Below, in pieces: positions 23,600-38,224 of a DNA stretch of 64,000 nt. Source of the DNA: Cryptomeria japonica (lineage: Eukaryota > Streptophyta > Pinopsida > Cupressales > Cupressaceae); NCBI RefSeq assembly GCF_030272615.1, contig NC_081405.1:610635065-610699064 (forward strand). The letters run 5' to 3'. The notes under the pieces were generated by a model, which was not told where the DNA came from, ran no database searches, and saw only the letters and a list, made by a program, of their open reading frames with translations. Each line of letters starts with the position of its first letter. The stretch's first letter is position 1. Position numbers and translations under genes: made by a program.

Positions 23600-26500
23600 T
23601 TGATTGTCCAATTCGTCCACTAACAATTGTTGGTTTGGTAATATCTTACTTCTTTGGAAGATTTACTTTACTTATTTACCTAGAGCTCTGGATTTAGGGC
23701 ATCACATGAACCATAATTTCAGAGTTGTATCCATAATATTTGATTCCAGATTGGCTCAAGTTAAGGATTCCCTTGAGGAATCTTGTTTTTATTGTCGGCA
23801 AAGAGGACCATTGCACCTGCCACTTCGATTTGAGTTGGGTTTGCAGTCCACTAGATTACGCATTGTTTATGTCCAAGCAGTGCAAGAGACTTTAATTCTC
23901 TGGTCATTCTCGTCTTATCGTTTACCACAATAACAGGGCCCGTTCTATTGGAAATATATTATTTTTATTCCCACTTGTGATCACGGTAAAAATACATACA
24001 TATAAGTGTACGAACGTGGGACCGAGTGTATTAATTATCTTAGATTGTGGAGAAGGTAAAGCATATCAAACTGTTGTAACGGAATAAAATCTTTTAGCAC
24101 ACATAAAGGCTACTTAAACAATTGTAATAAATGGATATTTAAAAAATTAAATAAGAAGGTATATTGTATTTAGTTTTGACAATTATGATGATGAATAAGT
24201 GACAAGGTCATGTAGAATTTAAATATCTATAATTAGAAGATACACGTTTTTAGTTGAAAAATGGTTTGGGCTATAGATTATTGTTAGAATATGTATGTGT
24301 TCAATCTTTACTCCTCAGAATCAAACCCAAACATTGTAAGAAAGGTCTCTTGCATAGTATCACTTTGTAAATTAGGGGACGAATGAGATATTATGTGGAT
24401 TTCTGAAACATATGCGACCTTTAACCTTTAAAATCTAAGATGCATAAGGATATACAATATTTAGAAAAACTTTAGTGGAAGTTTGATGGTAGATGGAATT
24501 GAATTCCAGAATTCAAAATAACATTCTTGAAACTTGAATTTTAGGACATTGATTTTCAATGATAAGAAAAAGCTCCTAATTAGGCCATGCGTAGTTGTCT
24601 ACTAATTGAAAAAGTAGCAAACTCTTTTACACTTTTAGTTCTACAAGGCCAAAAATTTGAACAAGACTGTTAAAGTGCAAGACAATTAAAGTGAAATGAA
24701 AACCAAATTAGATCAAACAACTTGGCCACATCCATTGCATAAAGATATCCTAAACATTTATCACTAAACACCCTTTACAGTAGCTTAGTGATCTTGTAGT
24801 TCTTAAAATATCTTAACTTAATGCATTGTTATCAACTTATATATGTAACTAGAGATGTAAATTATATTTATTTTCCTAAATGTGATCTATCATTCACATA
24901 ACCATACTTCACATATAATCCTTGAAAACCTATGAATGTATAACCCTAGATAATGATGATTGATTTATGGAAACTCCTCAATCATATTAGAGAAGGTAAA
25001 ATTTTAGAATCATGTAAACAAGTAGAAACTCTAGAAAACTAATAAATTATACTTAGAAGTTTCATACACTATGTAGTTTTCACAATATAAATTGCACTTA
25101 TTTTATTGCATACTTCATTTTCCTTTTCTACCAAAAAAATGTTATTATTCATATTTTGTGAAGATGTATACATCATTTGACATATTACTTCATTTTATCT
25201 AGGCCAATCATATGTTATTTCCAGGCCTCTTGGACTCCATTATTGTCATGTGGTATTAGCATAGTTTTGGTAACATCAACCAAAAAATAAAAAATAAATA
25301 ATAATTGATGATATTTCAATATCATAATCTAACAATATATTTTTTATGGCTCTCTAGTAATGACTTAATGTTGTGTTTTCCCAAAAAAGGTCTTCGTATT
25401 AACTACCTTGTAAGCAAAAAAACTAAAACTAATAGAAATGTATAGTTTTTAATTCATTTCTCTCTCTAATTAAATCTATTTAACACACTAAGTTTTCTCA
25501 TTATTTATATTACATTCAATTTCTCTTTCAAATCTCCAAACAAAATCTCTCTCATTCTTTATTATCTCATTAAGAAGGAAACTATTTTTCATTTCAATCC
25601 TCTAAATTATAGTCTTCTACATTTTGATAATTTCTATATATCATATATTTCATGAATTTTATGTTAAATGTATTGAAGAGGTTCACTTTTTTTCAAGAAA
25701 TATACATCATTAAAAATAATCATTTTATATTTTATGTAATAAATTATCTTATCTTTAGATTTTATTTTTATTATTGAGAAATAAATCTTTGTATCCCTTT
25801 CTCTCTAACATATTATTCTTAGTTCCTTATTTTTATTTTATTTAGGTTATCATCATCTATACAATTAAAAAAATCTCTTCTCATATTTTTCAAAATATCA
25901 TCTCGAGAAGAAATCTCAGTGTCTACTTATTGAACGAGTTATGAATTTACTTCACTCTCTTTGGGTGAGCTTCATAGTTTGTTACCTTCTTTTATTTTTC
26001 TTAGAGAGAACAGGAAACTATAATCCCCTCACTTTGAGTAAGGTCTATTATAATTTAAAAGGTCTATATTCTCTTTATGTCCATATTTGTAGTGATTTCC
26101 TATATTATTATTTAATCTTACTTCTCACATTTGTATTAACCTTTGGCTATCTTTTATAGATTTATATGCCTTAGCTCATCAGTAAATCACTATTAGTTTA
26201 CTACACACAAAGGACTATAATGTGATTATATTGATGTGTATTTAGGTGCACTAGAGTCCCCACACTTATAAGGTCCATTGTAATTTTTTAAATTTTTTTT
26301 GGTATATGAAACACAAACCATAAAACTAAAAATTCCTTTGTTGATCCCCTTTTTATTCCTAATTTTTTTTTTTCCTAATCTAACTTAAGTATATTAAACT
26401 AGTTCATTTTTATAAGAAAACCCTAGCTATAATGTCTAATGAAATTAATTAAAGTCATTAGTTCAATTAGTACATATTATAGAAATTAAACTAACTATCC

Positions 26501-26640
26501 CTTAATTTGTAATGCATTGGGCTCTTCTCACTTAATTTAATTAAAAAGTAACTATCCCTTAATAATGTAGTGTGCCATAATTTTTATCTTTTATTTATTT
26601 TTGAGCCTAATCATTATAGTCCAAAAAAGTAAAGAGGAAA
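23600..26640. other. Noncoding region upstream of RAV
   Basis: AT-rich, especially 24,000-26,600. Open frames (for example 23,604-23,933) show no domain or coding bias. No retroelement landmark recognised. It contains the RAV promoter side. Confidence 0.6.
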
Positions 26641-29087
26641 ATTTATCCAATGGTGCAAACATGGCAAACGGGTGCCTTGGACAAGTACCACGATGAAAAC
26701 TTGGCAAACAGGCATCATGTATAATCGCTCCATCCATTTGATTGCTACACTTGGGGGCACATTATTCTCACTATCCATCCATCACTTCCTCCATCTACCC
26801 ACCTACCATACTCGCCATCTACTATCCATTTTATTTCCTCCACCCTCCTTTACATCTTCTTAAAAATAAAGGCCACCATATATACATGATTGGGACAATG
26901 CTTGGCATACATTTGTCCATCACAATTTTCATTCATCTAACATCCTATCCTCTCATCCTTCTTATGATCCATATAATACTTTACATGCTTTCATAGTCCA
27001 GATCGACCCATCATCCTATCTTACATCTACCCCCCTCATCCTCTTGTAATCCTATCATATGCCTCAAAGTTACTCATCACATATGAAAAATTCTTAAGTG
27101 GGGCATCTTATTCCTTTGTGACATAGTCCTTGGATATTTCATCACACCCACCCTCCATTTTTTAATCCTTTTATATCTACATCCATTATCCCTTCATCCA
27201 TCCACATCTCCCAACACTCCATCCCTTCATACAATAGTCCTTGTCTCCTAATTACTCTATCCCTTCACCCATAATCCTTTCATCTCCCAATCCTTATCTC
27301 CCAATATCCTAATTCCATTCATCTATAATCCTTCCATCTTCCACTCATTCTCGCATAACGCTTGCCCTCTCCAAAAAAATTTCATCCTATCCTCCATCGT
27401 GTCATCCTTCCTACCATATCATTTCAACCCCTCGTCACTTCTCATTAGTATCTAGCTTTAGGCTACCACCATGAGTTAATCCCACTCCTCCCCTCAATTT
27501 AACATCACATTCAAATTATATCCTTCCCCTCCAAATATCCAACATCAAACACCAATCAACTCACATAATGGCATCCTTGGTATAGTTCACATCCTTACTC
27601 CAAGCCTTGATCACAATTCAATCATCATCATTGGGATGCATCCTTCACTATCCTTGTGTTATTTCAATATTATCATTCTCACATCAACAAAAATCTCAAC
27701 CATCAGTCCAATCCTTATGTCATTTCAATATATATATATAGTGAACCCACATTAAAAAAATTATCCATCATAAATCCCATACTTTTTTTGTTTCGAGATA
27801 TATCATTCCCACATCAACAACACTCAATCAATAATCATCCATAAAATCAACCCCTTGTATATCTTGTGCATCTTATCAATTGTGTCTTGTACATAGTGTC
27901 ATCTATGTGTCTCCATATAGGATCTGCTCTACATATATGTCCTTTTGTCTTTAGCTTCCATCCTTTCATGTCAAGCGGTCACATGTCATTAAAATTATGA
28001 CCCTCTGTAGTTGGTGCTTCAACAACCATCTACTAGTCCCTTATAGGTTCATGTGTCTCACTTGTCTCCTATCAAAGGAGCCTTAGTTTAGTATCTATAA
28101 TTGGTCTTTTCAATATTTATCCTTCCTCAAATAAGACTGATCAACCCCATTCATCAATCTTCCCTATAGAAAAAGGTACTTGAGATAATTGCTAATTCTT
28201 TGCTACTTTATGAACTTTATTTATCTTTATTTTGAGCTTGTTGGTTCCACATTCTTATGGTCACCATGATCCTTTATATCATGGTACACTATAATTGGTG
28301 GAACTAGGGGAATGGTATTTCTTTTTTCTTGATGTGTCCCATGTTATTCCCACATAATATCCTTGTGGTATCATAATACATTTGGACATATATTTTATTT
28401 GTAGTTTTATAGCATCTTTCCCACCAAAATTCCATACAACTTTGTGATATGTTAGATTAGCCTTTCATTTCTTGTGTCAGTTTTATGCATTAGCTATTAA
28501 ATCACCTTGTTTCCTAATAACATGGTGCCTCATATACAATGCTAAATAAAAATAATTTCTTTCTATGTGGAAATTATCATATGATGTTCAATCTCCCCCA
28601 TTCATTTATCCTACATCCTTCTAATCCATTCATCATGTCTTCCTAGATCTCCCATACTGTTTCTTCTATCCGCTCACTTTTAGTATGATATCTCAATCCA
28701 CTTTTATTTCATTCATCTTCTCTTGCATTTATTCATATCATTGCAATAACATCTGATTTCCTTCTACATAATATAGACTTGTTAGTCTATCTCTTATCAT
28801 CCACATCCATTTCATTATCATCTCATTTCATCTTGCACAATATAGACTTGTTAGTCTATCCATTATCTTTCTCATTGATTGCATTCTCATCCATTTTAAG
28901 AGCACAATCATGTTCTCTTGAACCTACATAAATCTTCTCAAGGGGGCATCCTCATCCTTATCTCCCATTATCTTTCCTCCTAGTCACTCTTTTGAATTAC
29001 TAGGTATATTCCCGAATCTAACCATTTTATTCTAATCTCTATGACTTAATTTTTTTTTGAAATTATGCTACTTTGTGACACAATCTT
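26641..29087. other. C/T-rich noncoding region
   Basis: Unusually rich in CATCC/TCATCC/ATCCAT on the plus strand over more than 2 kb, so few purine runs. No reading frame supported. It may be the decayed internal region of the LTR element whose polypurine tract is at 29,088. Confidence 0.4.
28770..28860. repeat. Repeated 7-bp-stem hairpin
   Basis: AATATAGACTTGTTAGTCTATC occurs at 28,770-28,791 and 28,839-28,860. Each copy contains ATAGACT-TGTT-AGTCTAT, a perfect 7-bp stem with a 4-base loop. Confidence 0.85.
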
Positions 29088-29695
29088 AAAGAGGGACAAA
29101 ATGCAGACACTTAAATTTGATCATTATAGTTTCATCAAATTTATCCCTTTATTCCTATATCTTTACTTATTTGTATATTTAATTAAATAAAAGTCCATGT
29201 TTATTTAATTAAATCCCCATCTCCCCTTTCCTCTAGTTTTGAATTGATATTAATTCAAAAATACCATTTTCCTTCATCCACTTGCATCCTCCAACTCTCC
29301 CACTTGAATCTTAACCCTAATCCTAATTTCTACCTAATGCACTCTACTAAGCATGTGAACACACTTAATCCTTGATTAAGTGAAGTAAACTCCTCCCATC
29401 ATATCAAACACATAGGCTTCTTACACAAGCACATCGACTTTTCCCTTCATGTATTCAAAAGGAATTTTTAATTCCTTTATTTCTCTCCTTCATCCTCCAC
29501 CATATATCTTCATCCTCCAATCTCAATTATCAATCTATTCTCATCTTAAAGCCTCTATATCCATAACTTAACCATTTTTATCTCTCTTACCCATTTTGCA
29601 TTGGAGCATTGATATGTTCCCAAAATCTTGAGTGAGCACACATCTAAGTCAAACATATTGAAAGAATCTACTCAACAAGGGGTTGGATATAGTTT
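29088..29695 (+). repeat. Possible polypurine tract and LTR
   Basis: AAAGAGGGACAAAA (29,088-29,101) followed by TGCAGACACTTAAATTTGATC looks like a polypurine tract and LTR start. Inside are TTTAATTAAAT repeats. The 3' end is not defined and no partner LTR is visible. Confidence 0.35.
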
Positions 29696-31469
29696 CATTT
29701 TGTTAAATTATATGCTTCTTTAAACTCCTTTTAACATAGGCTTGATTATTCCTTGTTTATGTGTTTTTAGATTGATTTCTTAGATATTTTAGTCTATTTT
29801 GAAAGCACAGTTTGCTACACATAAGACTTATATAATAAAATATAAAAAATTAAAAGTAACCCCTTTTTAAATTAGTTTATGGAGATGATGTAGAATTACA
29901 CATTCAATACATGGTACTAAACTTCAAACTATACACTATATTATGATTGAAAGAGGAAGTTTATCCATGCCAAATACTAAATAAATTAAGAAATTTAAAT
30001 GAGAAAATACTATTATTTACCCACTATCAAAGTTTGGAAACAAAGTACTAGAAAGCATGTAATGACAAAAATTTATAGCAACATATATAATTCTTTGTTA
30101 TTATGGTAAGTTTAAGAAATATAGGGAATTAAAAAATTTAGTGCTTCCCTACTTCCAACATTTTTTATAACTAAAGGTAAGTTCAAGAAATAGGAAAATT
30201 TTGGCATAGTTCTAATGTTTTCCGTTGGACTTGACAGGAGATTTTAGTCTCCCATATGATTTAGATCTAAATTGGTATTATTTGTTTCCTTTTTCTCTCT
30301 ATATAATTTGAATAAATAGGGCCTTCTTGATAAATATGTAAATATTTCTTTTCATCTCTCCTAAACAATATATTATCACAACCTCATTTATTTTCACCCT
30401 AGTGCTTGTTCTCAAAATACTAATTATAAGTTGGTCTCATAAATCTAGTAAAGAACATAAAAAACCTATGCAATGATCCTCCTCCTTTTTTACTCTATTA
30501 TAGTATAACTAGGTTACAACCATGTTGAACACATTCAATTATTTGGGTAAGAAGCCATCATCCTCCATCATATGGACAAATGATCTATTTCTCATTATGT
30601 TGAAAATATATTTATCTTGATAAAAATTTCTAAATTGTAGGAATACAAATCTAGTTCAACAACATAATCATGCCCACAAATTAACTATCAAAACCTACAT
30701 TACTAGAACCCACTAAATAGGAGAAATAATACTTAAAACTATCAAATGGAACATAAAAAACTAAGAGGTAACACCACCGAACAAGTGGCGCCTAGATACT
30801 TGGTTAAAAAACTAAAACCCAAATCCCAATATGTGTCCAAGAGATAAAAATATCATTTTCATTCCACCTATCATAAGCATATCATAATACAATCACAAAA
30901 ACAAGCATTATATGTTTTCTTCATTTTCTCCATTCTTATATTCCTTGCAATGTGCAATAAGTTGCTCAACAAGTACAACTCCTCATTATTAATATTTTCT
31001 ATGTCTTCGATGTTTTTACATTTCCAATGTAAGAGGCGTAGCTTTTAGAAAGCACAACTTTTTTTTAATCCTGAGGCTAACATCAGAGCTCATTTTTTTA
31101 ATTACAGATCTACCTTGAAAAGATCTATGCAATAACAATTATTTTAGTAAAAAAACAGATTTATAGCCAATAAATAAATATTTTATGTCTTTTGGTATGA
31201 AAAATTATATTTTTATACATTATTAATATTAGTTATTACAAAGAACTATATCAAATCCTTAAATTATTAGAACATGAAGTGAAAGATGTTAGAATTAGTG
31301 CTTAACATAGGCTAGTAGATAATAAAATAAGATTAGTTGTTTGCTTGTTTCTTCTAAGATGTTACATAGTTATGGGGGGATTAGTTAAAGCCATTGCCAT
31401 GTAATGATTGGTTGATTTTGATGAATGAATATTTGTTTGTAGATTTAAAATTGTGCCCATTCACTTGTT
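29696..31469. other. AT-rich gap
   Basis: No gene or clear repeat. TGTTAGAATTAGTGCTTAAC at 31,289 could be the start of another worn LTR, but nothing confirms it. Confidence 0.5.
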
Positions 31470-31805
31470 GTGAAGTCAAGCAACGCAAACAAAGGACTAA
31501 TAGGATCTTTCACCTCTCATGCCAAATCTGAAGTTCGTAGCATCCATGCTTCTTGCATGTTTGTAAATGATCTCATTGACATCCGTCATTCATGTGCATC
31601 GACTTTCTCTTCCATTATGTTCACTCTTTCTGCAGTTTTCCCACTATTACGTTCAGCAGTTTTTCCTCTATTATGTTCATTGTGCTCATGCATAGATTTA
31701 GTTTTTCAACTTGCTATTTAATGAAAACCCCTTTGAATAATTTCTATAATTATATGTCGTTTGTATCCATCAAAAACTCCCACAAAGGATATCAGACCTT
31801 AATCC

Positions 31806-32027
31806 ATGGTGCAAGCCCTCACTTCATTTGTCAAGGAGATTGATCAAGTTTCCAAAGGATTGAATGATAAAGGCATTATAAGGCTACAAAGAAAACGGTT
31901 TGGTGCGGTGAGCGTGGACATAATTGGACCATCAATCAGATTTGAGGATTTGTACGATGCTGATGTTGGTGTATTCTGTTTTGTTTGGATTCCATGCCTC
32001 CTTTGGTACATTTATCAAAAGCAATAA
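31806..32027 (+). other. Unassigned 73-codon open frame
   Basis: Starts ATG-GTG-CAA and reads VQALTSFVKEIDQVSKGLND, then RFGAVSVDIIGPSIRFEDLY. The composition looks more protein-like than neighbouring frames and it has no repeat origin that I can see. The end (VFCFVWIPCLLWYIYQ) looks noncoding, so it may be a single exon ending near 31,965 with a GT at about 31,968. Family not recognised. It could also be a chance frame. Confidence 0.25.
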
Positions 32028-32252
32028 ACAGATCTTCTGCCCTCAAATTTTGGAAGTTAGCATAATATAGAGAAACAAAACTTGCAGAAAAACAGAGCAA
32101 AAAGAAATTCAGTTCTTATATTCATTATATCAAATTGTGCAAAGATTTCATTATTTATACAAAATATCATCACCGCAAAAGAAAGGAATTGCGGAGGTAA
32201 CAAAAGAAGAATAACCGCATTAACAATATTGGCGGCGAAAGAGGCGGAGAAA

Positions 32253-32326
32253 ACAGTGGAACTATGCTCTTCCCGTAAATCATGATGCCTTATTTACAGT
32301 GGAACTATGCTCTCCCCGTAAATCAC
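32253..32326. repeat. Direct repeat, 43-bp period
   Basis: ACAGTGGAACTATGCTCT-CCCGTAAATCA occurs at 32,253-32,283 and 32,296-32,326 with one substitution. Confidence 0.85.
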
Positions 32327-33689
32327 GGACAGCAAACATGTTCATGCGCTAACAGTATTTATTGATGTCATTTGAAAATTGTTATAATGACAAATAGTTA
32401 TAATGGCAGTTTGACTGTGTCAAGCAGTTATGATGGACTGCGTCGGATTTGGGACTCTGCAACAAGACACTGATTGAAGGCGTTGTACAACTATGTTAGA
32501 GAAAGTTTCCTACATATCTTCTGCACCGACTTTCATCGCCTAGCTTGAAGCTTTCGACGCAAAGTTTAGATTTGTCTAATTTGCATAACATTCAAAGCAA
32601 TGTCGGCAAGGTATTGAAGCATACGAGCAACGTACATACTTTATTCACCTTCTCGTACATTCCTCTAAATTATTTTTGAAGATGACAAGGAAGAAGTGAG
32701 AAGAAATGCTCATCCTATCGGGTGTTTTAGACAAATTTGCCAGTTTCTACTTTTTTGCATGGTGTCCACGCTTGTGTTTCATGCCGAAACTTCCAGTTTG
32801 AACCACAAAACTATCATTGCACACCATCGGCAGCATGAGGCCCAAATCAATTTTTAGTCATAGCATACTAAATGCATAGCAAGGATTTCAGTGATATCCT
32901 TCAGTCCGATCAAAATTAGTGACTGCGATGTGAGATTCTTGGTTTTGCTCACCAATCATATCTTATTCATTTCATTACGATATTACAACTATTAGAGGAT
33001 GCCCCAAAATAAAATCTATAATATCTGGGGCATGAGAATCCCATTGAGATATTACAGAGATTTTACTATCAATCCACATCTTTAAATAAAACCCGTTGGC
33101 ATAGACAACAGAGGGTCTGTGACAAATAACATGGGATAGAGATTTGAAGATATTGAATGATTGAGGTCATTCATACAGATTTAAGGGAACGCTAATTTCC
33201 AATTGGACCAACAGTATAATATCGATGTGAGATTCTTTGTAAGGATCGATTTCCGGTGGATAAGACATAGATAAACTATTATTGAATCATGAAAAAGAAA
33301 GGTTATCGGGATAATAGAAGAAGAAAAAAGCTTTAATATATTTTTTATTTTCCATATTAGAATCACTTCGAGATGATTGTCTTAGGCATGAATTTACCCC
33401 ATTCGAGGAGATGCATATGCTAGTGATTCTCTTACAATTTTAGAAGATAAAGAAAAAACATTCGCATCATATCTATGAATTTAGTTGAAGAGAATATTAT
33501 GGCAGATAAAAAATTTAAGGATTACTATTCATTGGGACAACCATTCTACAATTGCAATGCAAGAAATAAGTGTTCTATAGTTACAGCAACCACGTAAACA
33601 TTTCTCTATCGTTTTATGAGATTTAATAATAGATGCTTAAATTCGGTCATAAAACCCCTAGCTATATTGCGATCTTTTAGTAAAAGCGT
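32327..33689. other. Noncoding gap left of the RAV pseudogene
   Basis: Moderately AT-rich, apparently single-copy sequence with no reading frame or repeat that I can support. Confidence 0.5.
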
Positions 33690-34430
33690 CTTCTCGAAAA
33701 GGAAATTACGGAGTTTATGGCACTTACAACTTTTCCCTGCTGCCTTTCCTTTCGCCCTTATCTTCTCGAGGTCATCAACATAATTATACTCTGTCCATGT
33801 CAGCGCCGGCCCACAGAAAAAAGATACAATGTGGATGGAGAAAGTCGACTTCAATTTGCCCCAAACACTGTAACCCACCAGCGAAGATATGATTTCTTTC
33901 AGGCAGACTTAGATGACTTGAATAACTCTTAAGCAGACGAAGAATTCGGTGGGACGGGAACTATAGATCTGTGCGCAATGGATAGGAACAAGTAGAATAC
34001 ACGATTCAACTGACTATAACTAATTGACTGCGAAGGAATTTGGAGAATAGAAATGGAGTTAGAATTTGTAGAATAGAAATGGAGTTTTTCATAATTCAAA
34101 AGATTGGATCGAACATGACTTACTTTAGGTAGAGGACACTAACTATAATAGAAGTAAGAGTTACATATTCTACCCTTATAGAAAATGCCATTACAGGACA
34201 TGGTGTTGTGCCAGATCTGCACAACAATCCCGGATAGAAGAAAGGAAATGGAATCCTCCTCATGTGCACCTCCCATTTCTTCTTTACCACCATCCTGGTT
34301 ATTGAACTCCCTGCTGGAAATCATCGAGATCTCTAACTTCACAACTACACGGAACGCATCAAAGCTATGTCCCAAATCCCAATTCTATTCCCGCGCCTAA
34401 AACCACACATAATTGCCCACCTTGATTTCC
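33690..34430 (-). pseudogene. RAV pseudogene lacking AP2 and B3
   Basis: Two blocks resemble the ends of the RAV gene in the same orientation. Block A (about 33,690-34,045) matches the RAV C-terminus and 3' UTR (about 22,100-22,520). Shared stretches include the plus-strand GGCAGACTTAGATGA against GGCAGATTTGGATGA, and the CTGCTGCCTT and TCTCGAGGTCATCAACA region. The VFGVN motif reads VFGAN and is followed by TGA. Block B (about 34,225-34,375) matches the N-terminus: ISSREFNN and EEDSISFLLS here against VSSREEMD and [10 protein letters not shown] in RAV. The codons for AP2 and B3 (RAV residues ~79-300) are missing. A 25-bp tandem repeat (34,036-34,086) lies at the junction. A dead duplicate; the conserved UTR argues for DNA-level duplication. 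Confidence 0.8.
34036..34086. repeat. 25-bp tandem repeat at the pseudogene junction
   Basis: GAATTTGGAGAATAGAAATGGAGTT (34,036-34,060) is repeated with one change at 34,062-34,086. Confidence 0.85.
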
Positions 34431-34946
34431 GTGAGGGAAAAACAATAAAATAAGAAGTTTGTCTTCATTTAAGATGAGCATTATCAAGGAGAGTGAGTCA
34501 GGAGCACATGGTATTCAAATCATACTCACAATCTGAGGTCATATATAAGACATGCGTTTCTGGTCATCATGAGACCTTGCATAGGAAACCATAAGTATAC
34601 GGTGTATCTATCCATTCATGATATTGCATGCCAGTCATTTATTGGAAGAAAATGGGCTGAAGCCAGTGACATAATCGTCCACATTCTAGTCCATTGCACC
34701 TGTCCCGTCAATTGAACTTGTGCGTTGTTGTCCACTAAATAACACATTTTTTTGTGTAAAAGAGCTTTTCATGCCATCGTTTCACATCATCATCTTTTCC
34801 TTCCGTATTGAAGGACGGCGCCGAAATATTTTTCTTATTACAAATTGTGACTATATTAAAAATGCAACAATCCAACGCTAGATTCATAACACCCAATGTT
34901 TGATTTCGCTGACTCTATTAATTATTAACTTAGATTCTGAAAATGA
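34431..34946. other. Gap without gene
   Basis: No reading frame. It ends with the left copy of the target-site duplication of the LINE fragment (34,931-34,946). Confidence 0.5.
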
Positions 34947-35356
34947 GTAAAAATCTTAATGAGAAGAGACCTTCGAGAAGAGATTGAATAGCATTAAAGA
35001 TACTCTGTCTCTCAACCACAATGTTATAAAGGACTATCAGGGTAATTTAGTTGTGGATTTGGATTTGGAGAAGGAAAAAGGTAATGAGGAGTCTCTGGTT
35101 CCAGCAAGAGGACTCATGTCAATTTGAAGAGGAAGGCAGACAAACCCCAATTTGACCTAGCTCCCCTTTTCTCTCCTTGATTTCTGTTGGGTTTTTTGTT
35201 GGTTTTTTGCTAGTGTTGGGCTGACGATGTCTATGTTTTTCTCTATGGGCAGCATTTTGTTTAACAGTTAAGCTTTTCATGTCTAATTTTGGTTGTGACC
35301 TTCTGTAAAGGTTTTCAGTTCCCTTCAAAACCCATTTTTTTCCGTAATAAAAAACA
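34947..35356 (+). mobile_element. 5'-truncated LINE with target-site duplication
   Basis: About 410 bp ending in CCGTAATAAAAAACA and flanked by TAGATTCTGAAAATGA (34,931-34,946) and TAGATTCAGAAAATGA (35,357-35,372), a 16-bp duplication with one mismatch. The 3' end matches 21,100-21,178. A short A-rich tail, 5' truncation and a duplication of this length are hallmarks of LINE-type target-primed insertion. Confidence 0.8.
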
Positions 35357-35372
35357 TAGATTCAGAAAATGA

Positions 35373-35678
35373 TGAAATATATCTTTGAAGGGGAATAGAA
35401 TCTCCTATAATAGAGTAATTAAGCAAGCGTTGTTCTAAGTTCAATTCTTGTCAAGACTAGTTAGTAAAAAAGTTTAATAGGCTATGAGAAATATACTAGA
35501 TGAATCAATGTCCATCAAAGATTTATATGGAAGTAATAAAAGAATGGCAAAAGCTTTATACAATTATAATTGTTGAATATTTATTTTTAATAAGTAATAA
35601 TAAGTAATTTTGTCGTAATTGTGCAGATAAAGGAAGTTAAGGGTTTATTAACTATTTTACACTATCCCTACAAGAATT
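35373..35678. other. Spacer before the longer LINE
   Basis: AT-rich. The 5' end of the following LINE (UTR) may start in it, but no boundary is visible. Confidence 0.4.
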
Positions 35679-36418
35679 ATGGATCCTCTTACACAAATCC
35701 CCAAAAATATGGCTTCGGGATGCTCTAGTTCGCAACAACCTTGCCTGCAAAATCCCTCCATTGATTGCTAGTTTGCTTTGAGTAATACTTGAAATTGGAG
35801 TTCGCATAACCCAAATCACATCAAGTGTTCTCATATTTCAACTCCTCACTTTGATTCAGATTTCATGAACAAGATGTGGGAGAGCAGGGGTCCAAACCAA
35901 AGGTTTGAGGCAAACAAGGGAGCCTTCTCTCCATTTACAAATGACAAAGGAAAAGCCTGCCCATCAACTACCTTCCTGGTTCCTTTATTTGTTACTGGTC
36001 TCAATAACATTCCTATTCATAATTTAGACAATCACAAAGTGGCCAATTTAGGCTCTTTAAGGAGAAGGGATTGGGATACCAATCAAAAAACAAAGATGCC
36101 AAATGCACACATTGCAAAGAATTCTGAATGTTCCCTATTGTTCAGGGAAAAAATGTTCCCTCCTCATCCACATTTCAATCATTCTCTTCAGAAAAGGAGA
36201 TGGGAGAGGAAACATATTAGAGGATGGAATAAAAGGAAAGAAATAGGTTTCAATAAACTACTATCCAAATTCCAAGGTCAGATAAATAGGAAAAGCTTAG
36301 GTAGCAACCTCTTTGTGGTGCTTGCGGATTCTATTGAAGGGAATGTAAACAAGATGAAGGAGAAATCTTTTATGGTTAAATGGCATGGTATGGGTGGCTT
36401 TGATAATGAAATCTTGGA
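35679..36418 (+). pseudogene. LINE ORF1, 5' part
   Basis: ATG at 35,679 (MDPLTQIPKNMASGCSSSQQ) opens a frame with two stops (TAG 35,769, TGA 35,790) that runs to the insertion point at 36,418. It has a Ser/Pro/Asn-rich N-terminus and ends with KEKSFMVKWHGMGGFDNEIL. The continuation lies beyond the inserted LTR element, from 39,632, in the same frame. Plant LINE ORF1 products bind the element RNA. Recognised mainly through its continuation and ORF2. Confidence 0.65.
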
Positions 36419-37986
<1,568 letters not shown>

Positions 37987-38224
37987 AAATCCCCCTTTGT
38001 CATTCATGGAAAAACAATTATCACTACTTTTCTCTCCCTTATAAACATATACTCTGCTCTCCATATCTCTCCATATATCTCCCCCTTAGAAAATTCCAAT
38101 ATTTCTCCCCAATTCTCAATATTTCCCCCCCTTTTACATCAAGGACAAAGGGTAAAAAAACTAAAACAAAACTATATTTAGCAAAAAAGGTTTCAATTGC
38201 ACTTTACATGAAAAATTATCTTAT

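Noticed and set aside
23604-23933. 109-codon open frame upstream of RAV
   Set aside because: No domain, odd composition, divergent from the RAV promoter and probably random.
28770-28860. CRISPR-like repeat pair
   Set aside because: Only two copies, in a plant nuclear context; no array.
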